64,000 nucleotides of DNA from Clostridiales bacterium (GTDB taxonomy: Bacteria; Bacillota; Clostridia; TANB77; CAG-508). The DNA lies in contig SVGD01000003.1 in the NCBI GenBank assembly GCA_015056485.1, positions 78,214-142,213 of the forward strand, read 5' to 3'. Below are positions 8,716 to 16,805 of the stretch, in pieces (positions within the stretch are counted from its first letter, which is position 1; the number at the start of each line of letters is the position of its first letter). A program made the position numbers and the translations under genes. The notes beneath the pieces were generated by a model. It ran no database searches and was not told where the DNA came from. It saw only the letters and a program-made list of their open reading frames with translations.

Positions 8716-10260
8716 TTATATTGCAACACTTCTTTTCACATATTTTGGAATATATAGTTGCTGTCCTACCTTAATTCTATTTTCGTCTTCTATATTATTT
8801 AGTCTTACTATATCTTCTACTCTAGTTTTAAATTTTTTAGCTATTTTCCATAAAGTATCGCCATCTTTTACAAAATATATAACCATACTATATGAATCAC
8901 CACATGATATTTCACTTTTTTCAATCTCATTGATAAGATTTATTTTTTCATAATCTGATGCAGTTACTATAAACCCTAATTCAATATCTGCATTTATTTT
9001 GCCATTTTCTCCTGTAATAAAATTATCTCTTCTTACTTCGAGCTCTGTTATGACATTGGTTGTAGGTTCTATATTATTTAATTGCATAGAAAACATTAAA
9101 GGTGTCGTAACTTGTTTTGTCTCTAAAGAATCATTATTTCTATAAATAAATGTTATTTGTAAATCTCCCTCATAAGATACATTATTCCCCTGTATTCGTG
9201 TAGAAACTATATTAGGTGTAACACTAATATCATAAATTTTATTATTTGAAATTTCAGGAACTAAAATTTCCTGATTCATTCTATACACATCTGTATAAAG
9301 ATTTCTTCTTGTCATAATTGTAATTTCATTTTCTTTGCATTTAAAATCATTTTCAGTACTATATAAATCTTTTATCAAACTGAGTTCTTTATTTTCATAA
9401 GCTAAACAAGAAATTTCAATCTCAGCTTCTACATATATTGAATTAGAAGCTTCTCCTGAATTAGGTTTTATTATTAAGTTCTTTAATTTATACTTTATAT
9501 CACACATACTATCATCTGTAATATTCTCAATATCTACAAATCCCATTATTGGTATTATTGCATTTATAGTATTAATCCTATTGTCCTCTGTTAAATACAT
9601 CATTTTTATTTCTGCATCTGCCTTTGTAACAATCTTATTATAACTTGTTTTAGAATCTTTATTTATAATTCTAAAATCCACTTTCATTAATTCTGCTAAA
9701 TCATCTGCTTCATTAAGCATTACTGTATCTTTTGCATAAACAGTATTTGAACCTTCTCCAATTAAAGTATTTAATTTAATTGTTTCATTTAACATTTGTA
9801 CATCTTCTTGATTGTTTACACTATAAATTATATCTACACACTCATTAGCATATACCATTGCAGCTATTTCCATCATAGCATTTATGCTGATTTTTCTACC
9901 ATTTATAATTTTTGATTCTATACTCTTTAAAATTATGTTTTCATCTACACTCATTCCAACTTTACATTTCTCTAAATCAATAATTTGTGTAAAGTCTACT
10001 GCAGTGTTTAAACTTCTTACACTTCCATTCTCATCATCAGCTAAATACATAATATATGTATTTATGCACCCATCTATTTTTAATTTTCCATCCATTACTT
10101 CTTTTTTATATATACATACTATTCCATTTGTATTAACTATACTTAGTACATCTGGTTTTACATCATTTACAATAAGAACTCCTTCTACTTTAACCATATC
10201 AATTTTTTTAGCAATTAATTGGTTCATGCATAATTGCTGTTTCTCTACTTCTACTAGCAT
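8716..10260 (-). CDS. SPOCS-domain (DUF3794) protein with C-terminal LysM
   Basis: 514 aa, no signal peptide. It contains repeated SPOCS/DUF3794-type beta-rich modules; one ends around DYEKINLINEIEKSE. A single LysM domain closes the protein (VKDGDTLWKIAKKFKTRV to IKVGQQLYIPKYVKR, about residues 462-508). LysM binds peptidoglycan and SPOCS domains are known from spore envelope proteins, so this is probably a spore coat or cortex-associated structural protein made in the mother cell. RBS AGGAGGGATTAAC precedes the ATG. It abuts yunB. Confidence 0.88.
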   Translation of the reverse strand: MLVEVEKQQLCMNQLIAKKIDMVKVEGVLIVNDVKPDVLSIVNTNGIVCIYKKEVMDGKLKIDGCINTYIMYLADDENGSVRSLNTAVDFTQIIDLEKCKVGMSVDENIILKSIESKIINGRKISINAMMEIAAMVYANECVDIIYSVNNQEDVQMLNETIKLNTLIGEGSNTVYAKDTVMLNEADDLAELMKVDFRIINKDSKTSYNKIVTKADAEIKMMYLTEDNRINTINAIIPIMGFVDIENITDDSMCDIKYKLKNLIIKPNSGEASNSIYVEAEIEISCLAYENKELSLIKDLYSTENDFKCKENEITIMTRRNLYTDVYRMNQEILVPEISNNKIYDISVTPNIVSTRIQGNNVSYEGDLQITFIYRNNDSLETKQVTTPLMFSMQLNNIEPTTNVITELEVRRDNFITGENGKINADIELGFIVTASDYEKINLINEIEKSEISCGDSYSMVIYFVKDGDTLWKIAKKFKTRVEDIVRLNNIEDENRIKVGQQLYIPKYVKRSVAI

Positions 10261-10314
10261 GTTAATCCCTCCTTAAATATTTATCAGTAATTATTATATT
10301 AACTAAATAAAAAA

Positions 10315-10338
10315 AAATTCCTATTTTACTAGGAATTT
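10315..10338. terminator. Terminator after veg
   Basis: AAATTCCTA / TAGGAATTT hairpin with T/A tracts on both sides, between the 3' end of veg and the start of the SPOCS gene. Confidence 0.8.
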
Positions 10339-10361
10339 TTATTATTCTTAATTTTTATTTT

Positions 10362-10634
10362 TTACTTTTGTACTGGTGGGATTAAAGGACAATATCCTTC
10401 TCCATCAAAAACAGAAACTTCTAAATCTCTTGTTAAAACATCTGTATATCTGTAACTAACATTAGTATCATGTTCTTCATATTTTACAACAAAAATATTA
10501 GGATAAGTTTCTTGTATTGTAGCTTCTTCTTCAAAAGGTCTATTTCTTCCAAGTGAACCTTTTACAATTATCTTTTGTCCGATTTTTTGATTAATTTCTG
10601 TTTTTAAACTATCAATGTCATTTTTGTAAATCAT
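10362..10634 (-). CDS. veg: Veg family protein
   Basis: 90 aa, matching the Veg family in length and pattern: IDSLKTEINQKIGQKIIVK, then GSLGRNRPFEEEATIQETYP and VSYRYTDVLTRDLEVSVF. In Bacillus subtilis Veg is abundant and stimulates biofilm matrix genes, with a probable further role in growth or germination. Here it follows yabG as in Bacillus, a conserved gene order. The 180 bp between them should hold its promoter. Confidence 0.92.
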   Translation of the reverse strand: MIYKNDIDSLKTEINQKIGQKIIVKGSLGRNRPFEEEATIQETYPNIFVVKYEEHDTNVSYRYTDVLTRDLEVSVFDGEGYCPLIPPVQK

Positions 10635-10815
10635 GAGACCACAACCTTCTTACTTATGATAGCTTTATCTTAACATTTTTTATAAAAAATGTCAAAAAAA
10701 CTCGTCTTTAGTCCATTCGTTGTATCCGTTGCAGTTCAAGTGTTTCAGTCGTTTTTCGTCTTAATATTACAATTATATTACATTATTGTTACAAAAATGT
10801 TTCGTGTCTATTTTT

Positions 10816-11616
10816 TCAACTTATTATTAACTTCTTTTTTCCCATTGCACCTATTCCTCCAACACCTTTTGAACCTTCTTTTATTTCTTTTATAATGTCT
10901 GTTGTTGTAACAAATTTATGATTTTCTGTTGTAGCAATTTTCTCTGCAATTATTATTGGGTCTATAAAATCTATTAAAATTCTTCCTGGTGATGATGCAA
11001 AATTAGCTCCTGCTTCCATAATAGCTTCAAAAAAGCTCTGACATGCTCCAGCAAATATAGATAATTTTTCTAAACTATACTGCCATTTCCTTGCTTCTCT
11101 TACAGAGCTTACAAAGTATTTTGAATTTCTGTAATTATATATATTATAATAATTGGTCCCGTTTTTAAGCATTGAATCATGCCCAGTTATAATAAGAATA
11201 TCTGGTTTATATTTTTCCAATAACATTCTTATATGATTTGGCTGTTTACTTTCTGGTATGTTTTTCACAACTGCATTAAGGCCAATTTTATTGTAATATT
11301 TTAATGATTTCTCACTATATCTTTTGTCTCCATCCAAATGCAAAATTTTTCCTGTATACACTTTACCATTTACTCTTTTATGATAATTCTTTACTCTCTC
11401 CGATAATTTATTATTTATAGCTTTTATATTTTCATTTACAACTCTTTTATCAATCAGTTCTAAATCTTCTAATGGTGCATCTGCTTCTATTCTAATTGAT
11501 ACACCTTTTAATATTGCAAATTTTTTAGTATTAATTTTTATTATTCTACTTATTACAAATAATATGTCATTATTATAAGACCTTCTACCTACTACATCGC
11601 CTTCTTTAATTTTCAT
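10816..11616 (-). CDS. yabG: Sporulation-specific cysteine protease YabG
   Basis: 266 aa. YabG family: GDVVGRRSYNNDILF near the N-terminus, HLDGDKRYSEKSL, ILIITGHDSM and the FAGACQSFFEAI segment with a conserved Cys. YabG is made in the mother cell and processes spore coat proteins. The ATG at 11616 is preferred; an in-frame GTG four codons upstream overlaps the GGGGTGAG ribosome site. Followed by veg, the order known from Bacillus. Confidence 0.93.
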   Translation of the reverse strand: MKIKEGDVVGRRSYNNDILFVISRIIKINTKKFAILKGVSIRIEADAPLEDLELIDKRVVNENIKAINNKLSERVKNYHKRVNGKVYTGKILHLDGDKRYSEKSLKYYNKIGLNAVVKNIPESKQPNHIRMLLEKYKPDILIITGHDSMLKNGTNYYNIYNYRNSKYFVSSVREARKWQYSLEKLSIFAGACQSFFEAIMEAGANFASSPGRILIDFIDPIIIAEKIATTENHKFVTTTDIIKEIKEGSKGVGGIGAMGKKKLIIS

Positions 11617-11689
11617 TATATATCTCACCCCAACACTTCGACTAATATATTCTATGTCGAATTATGTTGTTTGGTGAAAATGTTTATAA

Positions 11690-11756
11690 TTTTGGGGACG
11701 GAGAAGAAAAACATCCTTCTTTGCATGAAGGATGTTTTTCTTCTCCGTCCCCAAAA
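11690..11756. repeat. Perfect 30-bp inverted repeat (REP-like or terminator)
   Basis: Left arm 11690-11719 begins TTTTGGGGACGG; the right arm 11727-11756 is its exact complement; loop TTTGCAT. It lies between mtnN (ends 11781) and yabG. The GGGGACG ends match the class of element seen at 29463. It may terminate mtnN transcription, but it is much longer than needed for that. Confidence 0.85.
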
Positions 11757-11780
11757 TCACCCAAAATCACAAAATCATCA

Positions 11781-12464
11781 TTATATCTTTAAAACAAAAT
11801 TCGCAACTCTTTCTGCAGCTAATTTTGCAAATTCATTATAATCTATTTGATTATTTCCATTTAATTTATCTGATATTGACCTAATTACTAGAAAAGGAAT
11901 TCTATTCAATGTACAAACTTGTGCAATTGCTGCCCCTTCCATTTCAACACAATCAGCCTTAAATTCATTTCTTATATATTCTTTAATCTCATTTTTTGTA
12001 CAAAAAACATCACCTGTTGCAATAATTCCAAAAATACTTTTTATATTAATTTTGCTATTTTCTATAACTTCAGAACATGCCTTGATTAATTTTTCGTTAC
12101 TTTCAAAATATTTTCCAACTCCTGTTATATAGCCTCTCTCATCACCAAATGCAGTTGTATCAAAATCATGCTGTACTAACTTTTCTCCTATAACTATATC
12201 TCCAATTTCCAATAGTTCATTTACAGCTCCTGCTGCTCCTATATTTATTACATATTCAAAATCAAAACTATCAATTAGTAGTTGTGTTACTCTAGCTGCA
12301 TTTACTTTACCTATTCCTGCTTTTGTTAAAATATATTTTTTTTCATTAGATTTTCCTATCCAACATTTCAAATCTTTAATTTTTATTTCTTCTAAACCTT
12401 CAAATTTAGCTTTTATTGCTTCAATCTCTTCATCTGTTGCTGTGATAATTAATACGTTTTTCAT
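11781..12464 (-). CDS. mtnN: 5'-methylthioadenosine/S-adenosylhomocysteine nucleosidase
   Basis: 227 aa, normal length for the family. It cleaves adenine from MTA and SAH in methionine salvage and the activated methyl cycle. Family features: ITATDEEIEAI, KAGIGKVNAA, VINIGAAGAV, TGDVFCTKNEIK, and ADCVEMEGAAIAQVC with the Glu-Met-Glu ribose-binding site, then VIRSISDKLNGN carrying the catalytic Asp. RBS AAAGGAGGATA precedes the ATG. Single gene. Confidence 0.95.
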   Translation of the reverse strand: MKNVLIITATDEEIEAIKAKFEGLEEIKIKDLKCWIGKSNEKKYILTKAGIGKVNAARVTQLLIDSFDFEYVINIGAAGAVNELLEIGDIVIGEKLVQHDFDTTAFGDERGYITGVGKYFESNEKLIKACSEVIENSKINIKSIFGIIATGDVFCTKNEIKEYIRNEFKADCVEMEGAAIAQVCTLNRIPFLVIRSISDKLNGNNQIDYNEFAKLAAERVANFVLKI

Positions 12465-12521
12465 GTATATCCTCCTTTTTATTTAAAATTGTAAATTGTA
12501 TAAATAAATTAATTGCAAATA

Positions 12522-12602
12522 TTGTAGGGGCGGGCACTGTGTCCGTCCGTATTCATGTTATAATTATGGTTTGCGGGTCGCCGAGGGCGGCGACCCCTAC
12601 AA
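12522..12602. repeat. CCCCTACA-family repeat, composite
   Basis: Begins TTGTAGGGGCGGGCACTGTG and ends GGGCGGCGACCCCTACAA; complementary ends flank an AT-rich centre. It lies between mtnN and the cysteine leader promoter. Confidence 0.75.
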
Positions 12603-12662
12603 TACACCATAAATTACTAAATTCATCTCAATCCTTAATTTGTTTTTTATTATATCACATAT

Positions 12663-12691
12663 TTGCATTTTTTTCTTTTTTATTGTATAAT
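12663..12691 (+). promoter_or_regulatory. Promoter of the cysteine leader/cysK transcript
   Basis: TTGCAT, 17-nt spacer, then TATAAT (12686-12691), a near-consensus housekeeping promoter. Transcription should start near 12698, just upstream of the leader peptide ribosome site. Confidence 0.8.
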
Positions 12692-12721
12692 TGTAAAAAT
12701 TATTTAAAGAGGTATAATTAC

Positions 12722-12814
12722 ATGTCACAAATAAAAGCATCTAATTTAAGTGTTATTGCTTACACAACAATTAAAAATTGTTGTTCTTTTTGCATGTCTA
12801 ATTTTATTACCTAA
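12722..12814 (+). CDS. Cysteine-rich leader peptide (30 aa)
   Basis: ATG to TAA, with AAAGAGG 9 nt before the ATG and a strong promoter just upstream. The peptide ends KNCCSFCMSNFIT, with three Cys codons (20, 21 and 24) near the end. A terminator follows and then cysteine synthase. This is the layout of a transcription-attenuation leader in which ribosome stalling at Cys codons senses cysteinyl-tRNA. The last third of the ORF is also complementary to the terminator (see the regulatory entry). No other function is suggested by the sequence. Confidence 0.8.
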   Translation: MSQIKASNLSVIAYTTIKNCCSFCMSNFIT

Positions 12815-12885
12815 ATAATTTGTATTAAATAAATATCATAAATTCAAAGCATGTTTAGGTAATAAAAATCTAGACATGCTTTTTG
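12792..12885 (+). promoter_or_regulatory. Cysteine-responsive transcription attenuator (antiterminator/terminator)
   Basis: Terminator: 12846-12858 (AAAGCATGTTTAG) pairs with 12870-12882 (CTAGACATGCTTT), followed by T's. Competing pairing: 12792-12815, the end of the leader ORF including its stop codon, is complementary to 12854-12879 except for two bulged bases. A ribosome that reaches the stop would cover this segment and let the terminator form. One stalled at Cys20/21 would leave most of it free to form the antiterminator, so cysK would be read when cysteine is short. Confidence 0.8.
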
Positions 12886-12914
12886 TTTATTTTTAAGAAA
12901 GTTTGGTGGTTTAT

Positions 12915-12968
12915 ATGGACAAAACTTATATTAAAATTGGTTTTGCAAAATCCGAATGTTGTAACTAA
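12915..12968 (+). CDS. Second mini-ORF with Cys-Cys (17 aa), possible second leader
   Basis: MDKTYIKIGFAKSECCN, between the attenuator terminator and cysK. It has its own ribosome site, GGTGGTTTATATG, identical to the one before cysK, and shares TATTAAAATTGG with the first codons of cysK. This looks like a local duplication of the cysK start. The tandem Cys codons next to the stop suggest a second cysteine-sensing element, perhaps translational. Too short to be sure it is translated. Confidence 0.5.
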   Translation: MDKTYIKIGFAKSECCN

Positions 12969-13012
12969 TTATATTGAATTTGTATAAAATAATATAATTA
13001 GAGGTGGTTTAT

Positions 13013-13972
13013 ATGAATATTAAAATTGGAAATACTCCCATGGTAGAAATAAAATATAAATATAATAATAAAACAAAAAAAGTTTATTCAAAATTAGAAT
13101 ACTATAATTTAACTGGCAGCATTAAAGATAGAATTGCATACTTTATTCTTAATAAAGCTATTGAAAATGGTTCCTTAAAGCCTAATATGACTATTGTTGA
13201 AGCTACAAGTGGCAATACTGGTATATCTTTATCAGCTTTGGGTGCTTATTATAAAAATCCTGTTCAAATTTTTATGCCTGATTGGGTAAGTAAAGAACGT
13301 GTAAACTTGATGAAAATGTATAATGCGAATGTTACATTAGTTTCAAAAAAAGACGGTGGCTTTGAAAAAGCTTTAGAATTAGCAAAAAAATTTGCTAAAG
13401 AAAATAATGCATTTTTAGCAAATCAATTTGAAAACGAAAACAATGTTATTGCACATTACGAAACAACTGCTGCAGAAATTTTAGAACAACTGAATAATAA
13501 TGTTCAAGGCTTTGTTTCTGGTATAGGAACCGGAGGCACATTAATTGGTATCTCTAAAAAATTAAAAAATTTTTCCAAAAATGTAACTATTGCTGCATTA
13601 GAACCTGAAACTGCCCCTTTATTATCTAAAGGTGAAATTTTAGGAGATCATAAAATTGAAGGAATTGGTGATGATTTTATTCCAAGTATAGTCGATAGGA
13701 AATTAATTGATAAAATTTTTCTAATAAATGATGATGATGCAATCAATATGTCTAGAAAAATATCTAAAGACTTAGGCTTAGGTGTTGGCATATCCTCAGG
13801 CGCAAATCTTCTTGCTTCTATCCTACTAAATGAAGAAATAACCGGTAATGTAGTTACTGTTTTTGCTGATGATAATAAAAAATATTTATCAACTGATTTA
13901 AGTAAAGATATTTCTACTAATCCTGATTTTCTTTCTAATAAAATTGAACTATTAAATTTTAAATTTATTTAG
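13013..13972 (+). CDS. cysK: Cysteine synthase family protein (O-acetylserine sulfhydrylase-like)
   Basis: 319 aa fold-type II PLP enzyme. The PLP lysine lies in LTGSIKDR, the substrate loop is ATSGNTG, and the phosphate loop is GIGTGGT. It should make cysteine from O-acetylserine and sulfide; a cystathionine beta-synthase-like role is the main alternative within this family. GAGGTGG lies before the ATG at 13013. The leader with tandem Cys codons supports a cysteine product. The C-terminal 30 residues are unlike the classical enzyme. Confidence 0.88.
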   Translation: MNIKIGNTPMVEIKYKYNNKTKKVYSKLEYYNLTGSIKDRIAYFILNKAIENGSLKPNMTIVEATSGNTGISLSALGAYYKNPVQIFMPDWVSKERVNLMKMYNANVTLVSKKDGGFEKALELAKKFAKENNAFLANQFENENNVIAHYETTAAEILEQLNNNVQGFVSGIGTGGTLIGISKKLKNFSKNVTIAALEPETAPLLSKGEILGDHKIEGIGDDFIPSIVDRKLIDKIFLINDDDAINMSRKISKDLGLGVGISSGANLLASILLNEEITGNVVTVFADDNKKYLSTDLSKDISTNPDFLSNKIELLNFKFI

Positions 13973-14061
13973 CAGTTTTAAGAAAAAATAAATAAATTTG
14001 TAATTATATATTATTTTTATAATTTTAGTATTATTATCTTTTTCATAGCAAGTATCCATAT

Positions 14062-14090
14062 TTGCATTTCTTTACATAATATGGTATAAT
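14062..14090 (+). promoter_or_regulatory. Promoter of the structured leader/small membrane protein
   Basis: TTGCAT, 17 nt, TATAAT: the same boxes and spacing as the cysteine leader promoter. Predicted start near 14097. Confidence 0.75.
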
Positions 14091-14096
14091 ATTATT

Positions 14097-14203
14097 GTAT
14101 TTGAGAGTCAAGCAACTCATTTACTGATGCTGAAAGGGACCATTTCGCAAGTCCTTAACCTTATTACCGAGGAATATTACAGCATAACGCCATTCCCTTG
14201 ATT
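14097..14203 (+). ncRNA. Putative structured 5' leader (unassigned)
   Basis: About 100 nt between the promoter and the ribosome site, GC-richer than the surroundings. Nested pairings: TGAG/CTCA near the 5' end; ATGCTG (14126 area) with CAGCAT (14180 area) enclosing a GGGAC/GTCC hairpin. I cannot match it to a known riboswitch class. Confidence 0.45.
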
Positions 14204-14218
14204 AAAGGAGGTGTTCAC

Positions 14219-14407
14219 TTGACAAAAAAAGCAGTAAACATACTAGTAATAGTATGTGGTATTCTTTTACCTATATTGGGCAATACAGGTTTCTATCTGT
14301 TTGTCAAAACAGGTACAGAATACTATGGCGTTTTAGGCTCGCTTTTAAATATATCGACAGTGATATATTTATGGCTGGTCTATCGCCATAGCGTGAAAAA
14401 ATTATAA
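14219..14407 (+). CDS. Small membrane protein
   Basis: 62 aa from a TTG start, with AAAGGAGGTG 5-6 nt upstream. Two hydrophobic segments (about residues 6-26, ILVIVCGILLPILG, and 36-54, LGSLLNISTVIYLWLVY), a short positive N-terminus and a basic tail (RHSVKKL). Family unknown. It has its own promoter, structured leader and terminator, so it is a stand-alone regulated gene. Codon use (GTC, CTG, GGC) is less AT-biased than its neighbours, hinting at transfer. Confidence 0.6.
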   Translation: MTKKAVNILVIVCGILLPILGNTGFYLFVKTGTEYYGVLGSLLNISTVIYLWLVYRHSVKKL

Positions 14408-14414
14408 TTTTTCC

Positions 14415-14452
14415 CCTAATTAAGACGTGGTAAATCTTAATTAGGCTTTTTT
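14415..14452 (+). terminator. Rho-independent terminator
   Basis: CCTAATTAAGA / TCTTAATTAGG stem, then a T-run; immediately after the small membrane protein gene. Confidence 0.92.
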
Positions 14453-14583
14453 CATGTTCAAAATACATCTTATAATTTTTTATTTCACATATCTCGCTTA
14501 TAAATTTATGCAGTTAAATTATTGTAAATTACTGAAAAAAATGATATTATATTGTGTGAAATTAATTTATAAAAGGAGAAAAT

Positions 14584-15018
14584 ATGAAAAGAAAAGATGT
14601 AATAAAAACAGGTTCAAAATTTTTTTCAGATTTTAAAGCATTTATTGCAAAAGGTAATGTTATTGATTTAGCTGTCGGTGTTATTATTGGTAATGCTTTT
14701 GGTAAGATTGTTACTTCAATAGTAAATGATGTTATTATGCCAGCTATAGGTATCATTAGCGGAGGAATTAACTTTACTAATTTAAGTTATACTGTAAAAG
14801 ACTCTACTATTGCTTATGGAAATCTTATTCAAAATGTTATTGACTTCTTTATTATTGCTGCATGTATATTTGTTTTTGTAAAAGTTATCGAAAGATTTAC
14901 AAAAAAGAAACAAGCAGAAGTTGAAGAAACTGTCGTTGAAGAAGTAAAAAAAGATGAACACATTGTTCTATTGGAAGAAATAAGAGATTTATTAAAAAAA
15001 GAATCAGAAGTAAAATAA
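14584..15018 (+). CDS. mscL: Large-conductance mechanosensitive channel MscL
   Basis: 144 aa; homopentameric emergency valve that opens on membrane tension. The N-terminal helix and TM1 carry the family signature (FKAFIAKGNVIDLAVGVIIG, NAFGKIVTSIVNDVIMP). TM2 is at residues 78-100 (NVIDFFIIAACIFVFVKVI), followed by a charged C-terminal bundle (LLEEIRDLLKKE). RBS AAAGGAGAAA precedes the ATG. A membrane-protein gene follows 30 bp later. Confidence 0.96.
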   Translation: MKRKDVIKTGSKFFSDFKAFIAKGNVIDLAVGVIIGNAFGKIVTSIVNDVIMPAIGIISGGINFTNLSYTVKDSTIAYGNLIQNVIDFFIIAACIFVFVKVIERFTKKKQAEVEETVVEEVKKDEHIVLLEEIRDLLKKESEVK

Positions 15019-15048
15019 TTTAAACAATTCAAACTAAGGAGAAAATTT

Positions 15049-15567
15049 ATGGTAATATTTATATTAGCTCAAATTTTTGGAATATTAGGTCCCGGAGCAA
15101 CTATTATAGCCACTCAAATGAAAGATAAGAAAAAATATTTATTAGCATATATTGTAGCATATGTTTTACTTATAGCAAATTACTTACTATTAAATGCCTA
15201 TTCAGGTGCACTTAATACATTCATACTTTTGATTTTAACTTTAATTTTTAGTATATTTGAAAACAAAAAATTTCCTACATGGCTAATAATATTATTTTCA
15301 TTATTTCTATTAATAGGTAGTATCATAACTTATGAAAATATATATAGTATATTACCAACCATGGGTTCTTTTATGTCCTTTGCCATTTTATTGACAAAAG
15401 ATATGAAAAAAATTAGAATATATACTTTCATTTTAAAATTGTTATTTGCAATATATGATTTTTTAGTTATGGCCTATACTGCTTGTGTTTTAGACTCTAT
15501 AGGCTTCATATCTACAATAATAGCTGTTTATAGATATGACATAAAAACAATTTCTAAACAAAAATAA
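15049..15567 (+). CDS. YgjV-family membrane protein
   Basis: 172 aa with six predicted hydrophobic segments, starting FILAQIFGILGPGATII. The pattern of Q-F/G-G start, KKYLLAYIVAY and a final short loop ending IISTIIAVYRYD-like resembles the YgjV (Imp-YgjV) family of unknown function. RBS AAGGAGAAAA precedes the ATG. It may share the mscL transcript (30-bp gap). Confidence 0.7.
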   Translation: MVIFILAQIFGILGPGATIIATQMKDKKKYLLAYIVAYVLLIANYLLLNAYSGALNTFILLILTLIFSIFENKKFPTWLIILFSLFLLIGSIITYENIYSILPTMGSFMSFAILLTKDMKKIRIYTFILKLLFAIYDFLVMAYTACVLDSIGFISTIIAVYRYDIKTISKQK

Positions 15568-15574
15568 AATTTAA

Positions 15575-15604
15575 TGTGCGGGCGATTTAAAATCGCCCCT
15601 ACAT
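15575..15604. repeat. CCCCTACA-family palindrome
   Basis: GCGGGCGATTT / AAATCGCCC core ending CCCCTACA, 10 bp after the YgjV-like stop. Confidence 0.75.
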
Positions 15605-15725
15605 TTTTTAATGAAATCTAACAAATTATGAAAAAAAGTTAATTTTTTTTACAAAAAATGTATTCAATCAAAAAAAATCGTGATAAAATATAAGTAAATT
15701 TTTAATTAAGAAAGAAGGATATATT

Positions 15726-16409
15726 ATGAAGAAAATTTATGAAGGCAAAACAAAAGATGTTTATTCTTTAGAAAATGGAAACGTAATGTTACAATTCAAA
15801 GATGATTGTACTGGTAAAGATGGTGTTTTCGATCCAGGTGAAAATTCAGTAGGTTTAACTATTGAAGGAATCGGAAAAGCAAACTTAGAAACATCTATAC
15901 GTTATTTTGAACTTCTAAAAAATGCTGGTATAAAAACACATTATGTAAGTGCAAATATTGATGAAGCTACTATGGAAGTTCTTCCAGCAACTGTATTTGG
16001 ACATGGACTTGAAGTTATATGTCGTCTTGTTGCAACAGGAAGCTTCATTCGTAGATATGGAGAATATATTGAAGATGGTACTGTTCTTGAAGGTGGATAT
16101 GTTGAATGTACTTTCAAAAACGATGAAAAAGGTGATCCACTTGTAACTGGCGAAGGTTTAGCAGCACTTGGAGTTATGACTCCTGAAATGTTTGAAAGCA
16201 TGAAAGAACAAACTTTAAAAATCACTAAAATCGTTGCTGATGATTTAAAATCAATCGGTCTTGATTTATGGGATATTAAATTCGAATTCGGTTACAATAA
16301 TAACGAAGTAATTCTTATTGATGAAATTGCTTCTGGTAACATGAGAGTTTATAAAGATGGAAAAATAGTTGACCCTGTTGAACTTACAAAACTTATCTTA
16401 AATAGATAA
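15726..16409 (+). CDS. purC: Phosphoribosylaminoimidazole-succinocarboxamide (SAICAR) synthase
   Basis: 227 aa, normal size. It condenses CAIR with aspartate using ATP in purine synthesis. Signature segments: YEGKTKDVY at the N-terminus, [24 protein letters not shown], and the C-terminal [20 protein letters not shown]. It stands alone here, without other pur genes nearby. RBS AAGAAGGAT. The hairpin after it also reaches into the spoIIID ribosome site. Confidence 0.95.
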   Translation: MKKIYEGKTKDVYSLENGNVMLQFKDDCTGKDGVFDPGENSVGLTIEGIGKANLETSIRYFELLKNAGIKTHYVSANIDEATMEVLPATVFGHGLEVICRLVATGSFIRRYGEYIEDGTVLEGGYVECTFKNDEKGDPLVTGEGLAALGVMTPEMFESMKEQTLKITKIVADDLKSIGLDLWDIKFEFGYNNNEVILIDEIASGNMRVYKDGKIVDPVELTKLILNR

Positions 16410-16428
16410 TTTCAATGTAATAATACAA

Positions 16429-16472
16429 CCTCCACACGAATACAATTAAACAAATGTATTCGTAAGTGGAGG
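16429..16472 (+). terminator. purC terminator overlapping the spoIIID ribosome site
   Basis: CCTCCAC-A-CGAATACA pairs with TGTATTCG-TAA-GTGGAGG, followed by TTTTTC. The last arm, GTGGAGG, is also the ribosome site of spoIIID, whose ATG is at 16483, so read-through RNA would have a sequestered start. Confidence 0.85.
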
Positions 16473-16482
16473 TTTTTCTTAT

Positions 16483-16752
16483 ATGAGAAATATATCAATA
16501 GAAGAACGTGCAATAAGTTTGGCACAATATATCATAGATTCAAAAGATACAGTTCGAGGCGCAGCTAAAAAATTTGGAATTTCTAAATCTACAGTACATA
16601 AGGATGTTAGTGAAAGACTTTTACATATAAACCGTGCTTTAGCATTAGAAGTAAGAAAAATACTGGATGAAAATAAAGCTGAAAGACATATTCGTGGTGG
16701 AATGGCAACAAAGCTTAAATATACAAAAGATAAGGAACCTAAAGTATCCTAA
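16483..16752 (+). CDS. spoIIID: Stage III sporulation transcriptional regulator SpoIIID
   Basis: 89 aa DNA-binding regulator of mother-cell genes. The helix-turn-helix region is clear (TVRGAAKKFGISKSTVHKDVSERL), followed by the conserved C-terminal basic segment (NKAERHIRGGMATKLKY). The ribosome site GTGGAGG lies inside a hairpin shared with the purC terminator; a dedicated promoter inside or after that hairpin would be needed for free translation, and I see none with confidence. Confidence 0.96.
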   Translation: MRNISIEERAISLAQYIIDSKDTVRGAAKKFGISKSTVHKDVSERLLHINRALALEVRKILDENKAERHIRGGMATKLKYTKDKEPKVS

Positions 16753-16766
16753 ATTTCTACAATATA

Positions 16767-16805
16767 AAAGGAAGATTGAAATTCTTTTAACTTCAATCTT
16801 CCTTT
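16767..16805. terminator. Bidirectional terminator
   Basis: AAAGGAAGATTGAA / TTCAATCTTCCTTT between spoIIID and the convergent kinase-like gene; A and T tracts on both sides. Confidence 0.9.

Noticed and set aside
11690..11756. CRISPR-like repeat
   Set aside because: A single perfect hairpin without regular spacers; no cas genes or arrays are seen anywhere in the window.
12722..12814. Cys-rich small peptide as a bacteriocin or RiPP precursor
   Set aside because: No modification or export genes nearby; the complementarity of its coding end to the terminator before cysteine synthase is explained by attenuation.
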